From Grifola frondosa (lineage: Eukaryota; Basidiomycota; Agaricomycetes; Polyporales; Grifolaceae), in assembly GCA_001683735.1 (NCBI GenBank), contig LUGG01000001.1, positions 3,348,001 to 3,412,000 on the forward strand: a DNA stretch of 64,000 bases. Direction: 5' to 3'. The position numbers and the translations under genes are program-made. Of the stretch, positions 1-12,004 are shown in pieces. The notes under the pieces were generated by a model. It was not told the origin of the DNA. It was given only the letters and a program-made list of their open reading frames with translations, and searched no databases. Every line of letters starts with the position of its first letter. The stretch's first letter is position 1.

Positions 1-631
1 TCAACATCCCGCGCGGACATTTTGGACGCTATATTCTTGGATGTTCTCGGATCGTAGTCGGATAGTCGGGCTTTCATTGTATTCTGTATAGCATGTTCTA
101 GCAGAGAATTGATTGATTGTTCTTGCTCCTTCCTAATTGAGTGAACTGAAAAAATCGAGTGAACCGAAATTTTGTTCTAGCAAGAGCTAGCATTGTCCTG
201 TGATGTATATTCTGCTTGACTGTGCTCATACATGCTAGGTTTTTGGCCATCCTTAATTAGCACAGGCCATTCCTATCTAGTCATATCTACACACTATTAC
301 TGCTAGGCTGTGCTAGCTCCTGCTCGATCGGCGGCTGGACGGGCATGAGGCCTAGATAGGAATGGCCTGTGCTAATTAAGGATGGCCAAAAACCTAGCAT
401 GTATGAGCACAGTCAAGCAGAATATACATCACAGGACAATGCTAGCTCTTGCTAGAACAAAATTTCGGTTCACTCGATTTTTTCAGTTCACTCAATTAGG
501 AAGGAGCAAGAACAATCAATCAATTCTCTGCTAGAACATGCTATACAGAATACAATGAAAGCCCGACTATCCGACTACGATCCGAGAACATCCAAGAATA
601 TAGCGTCCAAAATGTCCGCGCGGGATGTTGA
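1..631. repeat. Perfect 280-bp inverted repeat (palindrome) with 71-bp spacer
   Basis: Bases 1-280 are the exact reverse complement of 352-631, and 281-351 is unpaired spacer. I read the arms against each other and found no mismatch until 281/351. The left arm starts at the window edge, so the true repeat may be longer. No ORF in it looks like a protein. It could be a fold-back element, a duplicated inverted segment, or an assembly hairpin artefact at a contig end. The perfect identity argues for recent origin or artefact. Confidence 0.95.
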
Positions 632-686
632 AACCTCCGCACAACCTCCGCAACTCTGGAGTCGGGCACTGTTGAAGTGCCGGGCT

Positions 687-764
687 GGAATGCATAGTAC
701 ACGAATGCAAGTGGAATGCATAGTACACGAACGCGAGTGGAATGCATAGTACACGAACGCGAGC
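687..764. repeat. Three tandem copies of a 26-bp unit
   Basis: Three consecutive 26-bp units (687-712, 713-738, 739-764) share the core GGAATGCATAGTACACGAA. The first differs from the other two at a few bases near its end, and the last differs by one base. It lies between the inverted repeat and the 3' end of the gene at 860-3679. No function is evident. Confidence 0.9.
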
Positions 765-859
765 GAAACCAAGAGGCTATAGAAAAGCACAAATTAGTGT
801 GCACCCGCATTGAATAGTACAAAAGACTCACCAATTCATAGAGACCGTTCGGATCGGCC

Positions 860-3679
860 TCACGACGCGGCCGGAACACTAGACCCACCATCTTGCGGCA
901 TGGAGGTTGCTGCCTCGGCCGATGTGTTTAGCGGAGTGGTGACAACGTTCGCTGCAGACTTTTTCTGCAGTGAAAAGGTACCCGCGCTTGTGAGTACAAA
1001 ATTCTCAACAGAAATAGCATGCTTACCAAGTCCTTAGCCCGTGCCTTGTACACATCCTGTTGCGCCGCTGGCAACCCTTTCCACTGTATGTCGAATTGGT
1101 CCTTGGTGCTAGCCGGGTTCAGCAAGTGCCACTCGCCACCATAGATATTCCTAGGAGAAATAAATACAAAATGATGAAGAAATAGTGAAGCAGACATACC
1201 TCGCCGTGATCGCACTGTTCGGCCACAAGTTTCCCACTGTCGACTGAGCAGACTTGTTCTTCCGACCACGAGATGATCGTACACGAGATGCACCATCCTC
1301 TTGGGATGAGGCGTTGGCTGTACCGGCAACTGTCACCTCGCCGGGGGGTGCCAAAGCAGGAGTGGGAAGGGCAGTGTCTGTGGTGGAAGGCGTCGCGGGG
1401 CTGGAGAGAGGGCGGGGAACTGCGCCAAGTTGAGTCGGGCGCGATCCGAGTCGACAATGCTGACAGTGGCAGCATTATATCAGACAGCTTGGAAGCTGCT
1501 GTTGCCGGCGCCGATGCCACGGAGGGTGGGGATATGGATGAAATGGTGGTGGTGGTCACTGTCGTCGGAACCATAAGTAGATTTGTCAATAGAAGAAGAA
1601 TTGAAGCAGCTGTCGCCTGCATCACTGCTGACGCACCTGCTGCCCCTGCTGTACCACTCCCCGTCACCGCTGGTGCATCTGCCACCACTGCACCCACCTC
1701 TACCATCGCGGATGTGCCTGCCGCTGCACTCGCCGTGGTCGCCGTGGTTGCCGTGGTCACCGTGGGCACACTCGCTGAAGCCACTGCAGTGTCAGTTCCA
1801 TCTGACGCTGTGATTGCAGTCGTCCCTGTCGCCGCAGTCGCTATTGTCGTGGTTGCTGAAGCTGCTGTCACAGCAGCTGCCACTGGCGTGACAGTAGTGG
1901 CCTCCGCAGCTGCGGAGGTTGTCTCTATAGCGCCGCCCGTCCCTTCCTGCATGTTCGTGGGTGATATGACATTTGCTACTGCTGAATCACCCATCGAAGA
2001 ATCAGGAGTGTCATCTCGCGGGGGAGATGACGATCCTGCGGCGTTAAACGCCACTGAAGATCTAAGACCATCGTAGCATCAGTGACTCGAAAATTGGTAA
2101 GTGCAACATACAGAGGGCTCCCTGGCAACGACGGCGTTCGTCTGATCTTGGCTGCGGGGGTTATAATCGAGTGTGGTGCGCGACGCTTCCGGCCACTTTC
2201 AGACGACACAGAGCTGGAACGAGGTGAGGCTGCAGAAGATAAAGACGAATGGGGTGGTGCAGGTGAGCCTAGATTGGAGTCAATGCCCAACATTGGTTCA
2301 CTGTCAGAGTCGCACGAGGAAGACATTAAAGCGAGCTCGGCCTCCACATTGATCGGCGTCCGAGAGATACCCTTCCCGAGACTGCGCCGAAGCCCTTGGT
2401 TCCATGTCGAGTAGAGGTTGCTGATCACATTCTGGACCTTCCAGTGCGCAGGTTTGTCGCACAGTTGAAGCTCCGGAAATTCGAATTCAAGTTCGCCTTT
2501 GACGTAGCGCGCAGGTGTAATGCTAATCTTACCCCAACTCTTCACGGCCCAACCAAAAGTGAGGAGCTCATTAAAGAGCTGACTTGCGCGGTGCCGAAGC
2601 TCATCAAGACGATATTGCGGTATGATTTGACCATGTTCGTCCTCGATGAAAGGGAAGACCGTGTTGGGCTCGGAGTCAGGGTCGAATGACTTGTGGTGAG
2701 GATGCTTCGTAGTTGTTGCTGCATTTCCGGCCTCGGACTTCTCGCGTGCGGTCCATATTTTCACATTTGGATATGCCTGGCGGTTGGGTGGCGGATGGAG
2801 AGGTCGAATAAGAAGACTTGATGTCCGAGGAGGGAGACTAGTGGAGAGATCGCTTGATGTCGTTGATGCCGATGCCGACGACGCTGACGACGTTGCAGAT
2901 GGTGTGATGTTCGGTAATAAAAAATTACCGTTCCCCGCAGCATACCCCGGCATCGAGGAGATAAACTGGTGAACAATGCCACTATAGCAGAGTAAGTAGG
3001 GACTCTGCATGAATTTAGTTACTTACCGGAGCATCCGATTCTCAGTTTTTATTTCAATAAAATCTTGCACCGTCGGCGCCGGCTCGTCGCTGAATGAAGA
3101 CGAGGAATACGATCTAGCAAGTTGCATATTTTCCTGCAGAATCAAGAGATTTAGCAACATGACTCTAATAACATTGCATAAATACCTCATAGGGTGCCAG
3201 GAATTCGATTCTGGGACTGCTGTTAGATCCCAAGTGGGCGTCGCCGATGCCAGCAACATCTTCGCTTAATGGTTGGCGGCACTCAAACGGGCTACCAGGT
3301 TCGAATTCCAGAGACGGAGAATACATGCGAGGAGGGACTGAATTATTCGGGAGTGAGAAGGCAACATGCTTAGCTGTGGACTGCTTGGGTTACGGTCAAA
3401 GGAGTACAGATGGGACATTGAACCGCCGCGAGAGTGAGATGAGGTGCTTCCGCGCGATGCTGAGGGCAGACGGGGAGGCATAGAACGATCACGAAAGAAT
3501 GACGGTGGGATATTGACCCGAGATCCACTGAAGTCGGGAGATGTGGAGTGTGTATAAGGAGGCATTGGCGAATCCCGAGAGCAGCTCTCAGAGGATTCAG
3601 TGTGCGAAAACGAGCTGGTATCAGTAAGATAGTTGTCAGAGACGTCTGAAGAGCGAGTAGGGTAAGGACGATGCTTCAT
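860..3679 (-). CDS. Multi-exon gene of unknown function, low-complexity middle, basic C-terminal domain
   Basis: I do not recognise this protein. The likely start is the ATG at 3679 and the last exon ends with TGA at 860. A Ser/Pro-rich N-terminus is followed by a short helix-forming exon (about 3030-3140), a conserved-looking segment (about 2400-2760) with an ordered part around the residues FGWAVKSWGKISITPARY, an Ala/Thr-rich stretch (about 1560-2050), and a C-terminal basic segment. The last includes WKGLPAAQQDVYKARAKDL, which resembles the third helix of an HMG-box-like fold. Introns at about 3136-3188, 2968-3025 and 964-1027 have good borders. A frame change near 3,350-3,420 and another near 1,450 are unexplained by introns. 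It is head to head with the transposase gene 165 bp away, so it may be part of the same element. Confidence 0.45.
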
Positions 3680-3843
3680 TTTGAGCGGAAATGAGAGACT
3701 TAAAATGAGGACGAACACGTTGAAAATGCGTTGAACATTCGTGGACCAGTGTGACATGTGACATAGTCACTAGTTTGAGTTCAACGAGCTTGTCGAGTCC
3801 ATTACGCAGCTACCTACTCACCACCACCTCCGTCTGCTTCGCA

Positions 3844-6800
3844 ATGCCTCGAACTGATGACGGGAGCTACCACTGCAATTGTGAGGAGCAGTGTAGAGGT
3901 TTGTGGGGTACAGTTTCACTCCGCACTCATAGTCGCCACAGGCACCTTCGAGTCGACAATGAGCACAGCAGAGCAACTTGGCAGCAGTATCTTGATCACA
4001 TCGGCAAGGAGGAATGGCAGAGCTCAATCCGAAGAACTCATCGAGCTGCCGATGCTAGTGTTGCGGAACATTCAATTATTGGATCAGGTCAATTGGAGAG
4101 TGCTATTCAAGTTTGTATTCAATAACTTTTGTGGATACATGGTTACAATATATTAATGTATGAGCTATTATTCTAGGAGGAGACAGCAATTGACGAAGAC
4201 CATGGCAATATGAATATTGATTTACCAGAAGTAATTGATTCCTTTTGCTACAAATTTAATTCACATATTGATTTTTATTTTAGCCAAATTTTCCTGAAAG
4301 TACAGATGAAGATCAAGATGATGAGGTAAGAGTTAGATGATATGTATGATTGAGAGATGTGACTTAAAATTATTGCATTAGGCTGACGATGAGGTATTAA
4401 TATGTCAATATATATAAACAATTCTAATTTATATGTTATAGCAGGAAGAAGAGTTATTAGAGGAGGAAATAATGGGTCCTGAATTTCAAATGTCAATTGA
4501 TGAGGTGAGTCTTATAGTTTATTCAAATTGTTAGTATCTAATTGTCCGATAGCTTATCCAGCTTGATCTTGATGAAACAAATGCCGACTTCCATAGTATT
4601 TTTGCTCAAACACAGGAGGACCACGAAGAAGACATCCCCCCTCTAAACAATGAAGAAGATCCCATCGAGATCACCGTGGAGAATGTCAAGTTGGAAGTTG
4701 ATGATATTCGTATTGCAGAGGAGTTCAAGGAGCAGCTTAAAACTGCACGACTTGAAACAAGTGGTCTTAGCGAGCAGGATATTTTCCGCTTGCGAAATTC
4801 AGAGGAAGGCGAACTCGATATTGATGATCCCATTCTTCGCCTTTCTTTAGACATCTTTTTGGCCGTCAGCAATGCCTCTGAACAAACCTATACGGATGTT
4901 CGTGATGCTCTGATGCGCTATCATCCCTCCTGCGAAATTTACTCTCACGACAAAATCAAAAAGGTCGTTCGGGACCTTAGTGGGGTTGATTCCATGGTCA
5001 TTAATATGTGTGTTAACACATGTCTTGCCTATACAGGGCCCTTTGCAGATATGGACAAATGTCCTCACTGTGGCGAACTTCGTTACGATCCTCTCAAGCC
5101 AGGACAAAAAGCACCTCGGCAGCAGTTTCATACAATCATTCCAGGATTTTATTTTCAGGCACTTCGTCGTACACCGGAAAATTCGCTGATGATGCAATAC
5201 CGGCAGAAGGTTACGGAGGTTGCCATCCAGGAGCTGAGAGCCACAGGCCAACTTCAGGAGTACAGTGATCTCTTTCATGGTGTCGACATTCTGGAAGCTA
5301 TAGCTGAGGACAGAATTCGGCGAGAGGACATGGTTCTCATGTTCTCAGTCGATGGTGCTCAGTTATATCAAAGCAAGCTTTCAGATTGTTGGGTGTATAT
5401 CTGGATGGTCCTTGACTATGCTCCAGATGTTCGCTACAAGAAGGAGCATATTATACCTGGTGGAGTCATTCCAGGTCCTTCAAAGCCCAAAAACCTGGAC
5501 TCATTCTTATTCCCTGGACTTTATCACATCGCTGCCTTGCAAAATGAAGGAGGTCTCTGGCTATGGGATGCTCTACCCAAGCGCAAATATCAGTCACGTC
5601 CCTTCTTAGCTTTGGCCACTGCCGATGGTCCTGCAATGGCTATGATTAGTGGAATGGTGGGACATTTTGGAGCTTATGGTTGCAGGCTAAAGTGTCAGCA
5701 GAAAGGTCGGAGAAAGGAGCATGGCAATCACTACTATCCTGCTTGTCTCAAACCTCTGGATCAAGATGTTCCAGGATCAAACCATGACGATATCAATATT
5801 TATAATGTCCACCCTGAATCCTTACGGGAAACTTCACAAAGGTAAGCAAATTTATATTTTTTATTATATCATGCTGAGAAATATATTACAGATATGATTT
5901 AAATCTGAAATATCTTTGCGAGTCCACAGAGTGAAATTACAAGGCTCATCGCTTGGAGACTGGGATATGCAAACCTTCCATATTTAGTGGCCTTGATCCA
6001 CGCTATCGTCTTTCCATTCCAGCCTTATTTCCAGCCGACCTCATGCACCTTGCATCATTCAATATCACCGACCTCATGGTTAGCCTTTGGCGGGGAACAA
6101 TGTCCTGTGATAACAATGACGATATCAGGTCTTGGGATTTTGCAGTCCTTAGAGATTCTGCACTATGGTCATTGCATGGTCAAGAAGTGGCAGCTGCTAC
6201 TCCATATCTTCCAGGGTCATTTGATCGCCCACCTCGTAATCCTGCAGAGAAAATCAATAGCGGATACAAAGCTGTTGAATATCTGAACTGGATTTATGGT
6301 CTTGCACCTGGCCTCCTTTATGGCATCCTTCCCTTCCACTATTGGCAACATTTCTGCAAGCTCGTTTACGGCATTCGTTCCCTTCATCAGCGCTCCATCA
6401 CTCGTGGCGAACTGGAGCAAGCAAAGCAGGCGCTTGCTGTTTTTGTTGATGAATTTGAAAAGTTCTATTATCAGCGAAAAGCCAGTCGCCTTCACTTTTG
6501 CCGACAAAGTCTTCATGCACTTTCCCATCTTGCTGACCAGGTGACACGCACAGGTCCACCAATGTATATGACTCAATTTCCCATGGAGCGTATGCTTGGT
6601 GACCTGGGCAGTGAAATCAAGCAGCACACTAATCCCTATGCAAATCTTTCCCAACGGAGTGTGCGACGAGCTCAGGTTAATGCCCTCAAAGCTATGGTTC
6701 CTAACCTTGACCCATCTCGAGGATTACCCTACTATCCACGTGGTTCTTTGGATCTTGGAGACGAGTATGTTCTTCTCCGTGCAAGAGATCCCAGACGTCG

Positions 6801-7407
6801 AGAAATGCCCCCAGATGAAAGTAGGATTATTAGGAGTTTCTTTCCAGGTGCTGCTGAGAATTGGACACCTGAAATTTGGCGTTGGGCACGCCTCCGCTTA
6901 CCAACTGGGCAGATTGCTCGATCTATGTGGAAGGAGTCACTGAAACAGCAAGACAAAGTACGAGCAGCAAGGAATGTCAAAGTGAGTGCCCATCCCCCAT
7001 CTGCTTCAGCATTATTTATAATTTGTTAGATCCGTCAAAATGGAGTGGTTTACTTTGGTGAAGTTCAGTATTACTTCCGAGTGAAACCCTACGATCATTT
7101 GGAGGCTATCACCCTTGCAATGGTGAAGTTATACAGTGACCCTGATTCACTTCTTCAAGATGCTTCCTATGGCACAGTGTTATCAGTTACGTGGCGAGAG
7201 GAGAACAGGTTGGTTGCAATTAATGTGAAGGAAATTGAAGCAGTTGTAGGTATGGTTCCACACACACAAGCTCTGGATCGTGCAGTACATTCTGGCCAAG
7301 TCAGTCACATCACGAAACCCGGAGAGAGATTTTTTGTAGTTCAGAAGCTTGGCCTTGATGTTACATACATGGCTGGGATCACTGAGAGTATTACACTGCA
7401 CTCCTAA
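3844..7407 (+). CDS. Plavaka/Tnp2-type (CACTA superfamily) transposase, interrupted by one TGA
   Basis: The gene encodes a DNA transposase of the Tnp2 type that is common in mushrooms. Start ATG 3844 opens an exon with a zinc-finger-like CNCEEQC...H..H module. Exons are 3844-4110, 4177-4230, 4284-4325, 4382-4393 (12 nt), 4442-4504, 4562-5841, 5892-6981 and 7030-7407; all introns use GT/AG and keep frame. Family marks include CLAYTGPFADMDKCPHCGELRYD-like zinc residues (about 5020-5080), MFSVDGAQLY (about 5340), the LETGICKPSIFSGL segment (5953 on), DLMHLASFNI and the final VVYFGEVQYYFRV segment. An acidic region precedes the core. An in-frame TGA at 5932-5934 truncates the product before the second half; I tested alternative acceptors nearby and none restores the frame. 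Terminal inverted repeats were not found. The assignment is strong; activity is doubtful. Confidence 0.88.
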
Positions 7408-7639
7408 CTGGCCAAATGTTCATGTATCTTCTTAGCCATATTACCTCTTGTTATGATTAACATGCATGTCCTCTCCTACTTTGTATGATAGTTTTCCATA
7501 GCCAGATGAATATTAACCATTGTAACATACAGAATGATACAGTTGGATACTTCACTAACTTATCAGAAGGGCCCAGGGGCACACGGAAATGTCACATATC
7601 AATTTGGTATTATATACATTGTATCTAGGCAGGCTGCAG
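7408..7639. other. 3' flank of the transposase gene, no gene seen
   Basis: AT-richer DNA between the transposase stop and the GC-rich minisatellite. I see no ORF worth reporting and could not identify an element end. Confidence 0.5.
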
Positions 7640-8008
7640 ATGGAAGACTGCCGCGCCGCTGCACTGACGAGGATAGCAGCGATGGCAGGCGCACGGCGAC
7701 AGTGAGTGGGTGGAAGCAGGCGGGCGGGGATGGCAGGCACATGGCAGCGGCAGGCACGCGGCGACGGCGAGCGGGCGGATGCAGGTGGGCGGGCGCACCG
7801 CGACCGCGAGTGCGCGGTGACGGTGAGCGGGCAGATGTAGGTGGGCGGGCGCACGGCGACGGTGAGGGGAGGTGGACGCGCACGGGCGTGGATGGTGGTG
7901 ACAGCGAGCGGGTGGATGTAGGTGGGCGGGTGCACAGCAACTGCGACCGCGCGGCAACGGCGAGCGGGCGGATGCAGGTGGGCGGGCGCACAGCAACTGC
8001 AAGCGCGC
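7640..8008. repeat. GC-rich minisatellite, left part (split by retrotransposon)
   Basis: Degenerate tandem array built from modules such as GCGAGCGGGCGGATGCAGG followed by TGGGCGGGCGCAC and GCGACGGCGAG. It has strong purine/GC bias and is open in several frames, giving spurious ORFs rich in Arg, Ala and Gly on one strand and Pro and Ala on the other. The same array resumes at 24,950, right after the retrotransposon, so the element inserted into it. Confidence 0.85.
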
Positions 8009-10210
8009 TGTCGTGAGTATGTGGTGTGAGATAGTAACCACTGTATAAAACGATCTCGATAATCACCGAACCAAAATAGAAAAATCTATCTGTGGCAGGG
8101 CGAAATATACGCGAAGGGAATCGAGGTATGAAATCAATTTTATACTGCACCAAGCTTGACGGGTTTTTCCTGCTTTCCCAGTTATAGGCCTGGCCGAATC
8201 CGTTGGGGGTGTTATCACAATCACGAAGGTAGGTACGATCCCAAGTGAATGTTTAACGATGATACGATGATGACTTGCCCGGTACGTTTGTCACTTCTAC
8301 CTCTCCTCGATATGTCTCCTGTTCTTCTGCTGATGCTCCCTCCGAGGAAGACTTCTCTTTCCTGTCCTATCAACAGTCAACCTTGCCCACCTCTGTATGG
8401 GGTTGCTGCACTGCTGTGACCTGGAAACTGGGGACCAAGACTTCAACCTTGCCCACCTCTGTTGTGGGGTTTCCTGAAGTGATGTCCGGACTGTGGTAAG
8501 CAAGTCAACTGACTATGACTGCTTCTGGCTGTGAGACTTTGAGAGTAGAAATCTGGTGTGATTTGGTATGGAGTGAAGTGGGGTGGTGGGGATACAGAAT
8601 GGTATCCTTGCCGCCTTGGAGGTCCTCCTTGTTAGGAAAGTGCTGTGTCTGTGTGGCTGAGTGTGTACACCTATGTGCACACCTGTGATGACGTGAAATA
8701 TCCCTGTGATACCTCAGTCAAGTGATCTAGTCTGCTGAGTCTGGGGGGAATCTGGAGGGTGATCCAAATTCCAGTGGAGACTGTGTTTCTGGCTGCTGCT
8801 GGTGGATCCAGTTCTTTGATCCAGTTCTGTTGGATCCAATTCTCTTGGATCCAATTCTATTGCCCTCTCTAAGGCAAGAAAGGAGCTCTTTATATACCTT
8901 TTGAGAGGGCCCAGAATTCTCCCCGGACTCTTCTTCTCAGACTGTTCCAGCACTTTCCGGGAGGCTCCAAGCACAAGAAACCATGGTAACTACTGTGCTA
9001 GAATCTTCCAGTCCTTTCCAAAGTGTTTTCCTGAATGTTCCAGCTGCATCTCCCTGCACTGCCTCTCTGACTTCCTCCAATCAGAGCTCTCCTAGGTCAC
9101 CCGGCCCTCAGATTTGCATAGCTTTAGTAAGGCTCTTACAAATCTGGGGCAGGGGATTACAAACCCAAGGTGCCCTTTTCTCCATTTCAAGGACCTTTCT
9201 CTCACAGAGTACATAGCCTTGAAGACTTTGTCATCCATTTGAGATATTCCCTGACTAATGGAGGTCCTCTACCTTATAAATTTGCACAGCCTTAGTAAGG
9301 CAATCACAAATCTAGGGTAGGGCCCTTACAAATCTGGGGGAGTTAGTCTGCCACTTTGAGAAGCACATGGTCTATGGTTCCAGGGCTGTGAGTCTCCTGA
9401 AGGCTGTTCTACATCACCTCAGGTGGCTTGTGGCTGTGTATCCCTGTGACCATTGCCATGCTTCTCTTTTCAAAGGCTGTACAGACTTTCCCAGGACTCT
9501 GCCTTTCTTCCAGTCCCTTCAGAATTTGCTAACCTGATCTTCTTCTTCCTGTTTCCGCGATGTCCTGCTGTGTCCAACTCCTTGTCTCCTGACTTTCCTG
9601 CACCTGATTCTTTCCCGCACTCCTTCTCCTCATGACCCTCCATGCTTTCCCATCCCATCCTACTTGATTTAACGATGGTTGTCGTCGTTTACAAGCGGGT
9701 GAAGAGGGTAAATCATGGATTCCGGCTTCGTCATCTCGTTATCCGGACTGACAGCGTATAGGGAATATCGCCACCAGGTCATTGCATAGGAGACGAGCGA
9801 ATGCTGAACGTACTCGTATCTACTGCGAAACCAATGGTGCAGGTGCCGTCGATGTGAGAAAGGGCGAGGAATATTCGTGTTTCCTGGTACTGGATGATGT
9901 GGTCGATATGGCCCGTGAACGTAATTCCGGATCGATCTGTGAGGTGCACGAATCCGGACAGTGGCATGAGGTCGAATCCGGTGGCGAGTGTGTCGATAAT
10001 AGGATGGGGAACCGAGGATGATTACCATGGGGCACCATGGCATGCGTCGATTGGGTGGGATTGGGTGGAGATTTGACATGATTGATGATGTCTAAACTCG
10101 ATCCCGATGGTGACCTTCGTGTGCTGTGCATATTACGGCACTCGGTTGACTTGGTTGCCAAAGATGGTTATTTTGGCCCTGTCCAGGTACCAACCATTTG
10201 GTGCGTGACA
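8009..10210 (-). repeat. 3' LTR (2202 bp)
   Basis: Direct repeat of 22739-24949. It starts TGTCGTGAG and ends GCGTGACA on the plus strand, giving TG..CA ends in either orientation. It is 9 bp shorter than the other copy, by small insertions in the latter (including near 8206, 8696, 9818, 9999, 10019 and 10196). Small ORFs inside are identical in both copies and look non-coding. Confidence 0.95.
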
Positions 10211-10221
10211 TCCGCCCCACA
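10211..10221 (-). promoter_or_regulatory. Candidate polypurine tract of the retrotransposon
   Basis: The minus-strand sequence TGTGGGGCGGA abuts the start of the 3' LTR. Ty3-type elements prime second-strand synthesis from a purine-rich tract here. It is short and contains pyrimidines, so the call is tentative. Confidence 0.4.
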
Positions 10222-10256
10222 GTCGATCCAACCGTCCTCGGTTGTCCAACTTCTCG

Positions 10257-11945
10257 TCAGGTTCTGTATTGGCTTCTGGTCCTCTGGCTGACTGGCCAGC
10301 TGTCCTCGGGATCTGTGACATCATCGAGTCCCTGATCCTCATCGCTGGATTCTTCATCGGCTATTCCTGTCTGGTCTTCTTCGTCTGGATGAGTCCTTTC
10401 CTGCTCCAGATCTTCAAGATTATCCATCGTCGGATGGTATGCTAGAAGTCTGAATGCAGCGACTCCTTCTCGAACTACATCTCCATTGAGTTCCTTGAGA
10501 ATATACGATCCTCCAGCCGTTTGCCTAACCACTTCAAATGGTCCTAGGTATCGCGGCTTGTGTTTTCGATTCATCTCTCGTTCTATTTGAGAATTACGCT
10601 GCAGGACTAGGTCACCTGGCTGGTAGCTTTCTCTGAACAAGCGATGAGCGAACCGATGCTCAAACTGCTCTTTTGAGGCTAACCGAGACTTGGTGAGAGC
10701 TTGTGCTGCTCTGGCCACATCCTCCGGTCGCCTTTCCAACTGTCTGATGCGTAATGCTAGGAGTTCTTCTGGAGGCATGTTCTTGCGGAACCCTTCCACC
10801 ATGAAGGTAGCTTCTCGCAAGTCCATAGGAAATACTGGGTGCACTCCATGCAGAAGGTTAATAAGGGCTATATCCTGTGGCTCGCCTAACTGTGACTCGA
10901 TCGGCAAACAGTGCATGCGGTAGCAGTTCTGGCCAACGAGAGATATTGCCTTGGCATGCTTTCACCAGGGCTTCGCGAATAATGAAATGTCCACGCTCCA
11001 CAACTCCATTGGCTGATGAGTTATATGCAGAGATTCGCACCTGGGGAATGTTATAGCGTCTGGCCAATCTCTCGAATGCTCCCTTTGTCTCGGATCCATT
11101 ATCCGTGGTTACTTGACCAACTGCTCCGTATCGGCAAATAATCTGTTCCCAAAAGAATCTGGCAACTGCCTCTGAGGATGTACTGTTTAGCGCTCTTCCT
11201 TCTGTGACTCCTGACAAATCATCTCGACATGCAACAATGCAGGTTTTTCTTCCTACAGTTGGCATGAACATGATGTCCAGGTATACTTTCGTGAACAAGG
11301 TTGCAGGCGCCGAGATCCGGGGTGGTATGGCTACTTTCTTGACACTCCGAATCTGGCATTCCCTGCAAGCCTGGACATACTGCCGCACATCGGATCGATA
11401 GAAGGGCCAGAAGAATCGGAGCTTGACTGTTTCGAAGGTAGAAAACTCTCCTCGATGCCCCAATTCATCATGTGCTTGCTTCAAAATCGATAACCTCTCT
11501 TTCGCTTCCAACACTACTCTGGTCGGGATTCCATTCTCTTGTTTTCGAAGAGAAGGTCATCCTTCAGAAAGTAGTGTCGACATTTTCGAAGGAAGCGTGT
11601 TCTTGCTGCTGTTTTGTCAAACTCGGGCAAATCAAAGGTTTCTAAGAAATCCCTGATCTGGCGGAGTCGGACGTCCTGGCTGGTTGTGGTCGATATGAAC
11701 ACCTGATTCTGTGGTTCGTCTTCTTCGGCATATGGTCCATAAATCTGTCTCCTGTTGCTGCTGGTTGGAAACCCTAAGAATAAGGCTATGTTGTCCAACC
11801 ACTCATCGTCTTCTTCGTCTATCTCTTCTCCTTCTCCGAGAGCTCGCCTAGACAGGGCATCTGGTCCCTGATGCTTGGCTGCTGGTACATGTATCAGTTT
11901 GAAACTGAACAGTAGGATCCCCTGGATCCACCGATTGATTGTGTA
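10257..11945 (-). pseudogene. Pol 3' part: RNase H tail and integrase, two frameshifts
   Basis: Reading on the minus strand, a stub at about 11,945-11,800 carries the phrase HVPAAKHQGPDALSRR, typical of the end of the RNase H region in fungal Ty3/Gypsy pol. A linker and the integrase follow. The zinc-binding HHCC module is AHDELGHRG...CRECQ, and the DDE catalytic core has Asp in DIMFMP, Asp in TTDNGSE and Glu in ANGVVERGH. The C-terminal GPY/F-like module reads LGPFEVVRQTAGGSYIL, with an acidic tail. Single-base frame breaks occur near 11,535-11,541 and 10,856-10,862. Everything upstream of the RNase H tail is replaced by unrelated sequence at about 11,945, so no full polyprotein can be made from this copy. 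Confidence 0.88.
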
Positions 11946-12004
11946 GGTTTGATGATGATGATGAGTACTTGTGTGGGTGCAAAATATGGGAGGGTCTGGG
12001 CTTT

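Noticed and set aside
9453..9658. Short ORFs inside both LTR copies
   Set aside because: Identical in both copies only because the LTRs are duplicates; no domain or start context supports translation.
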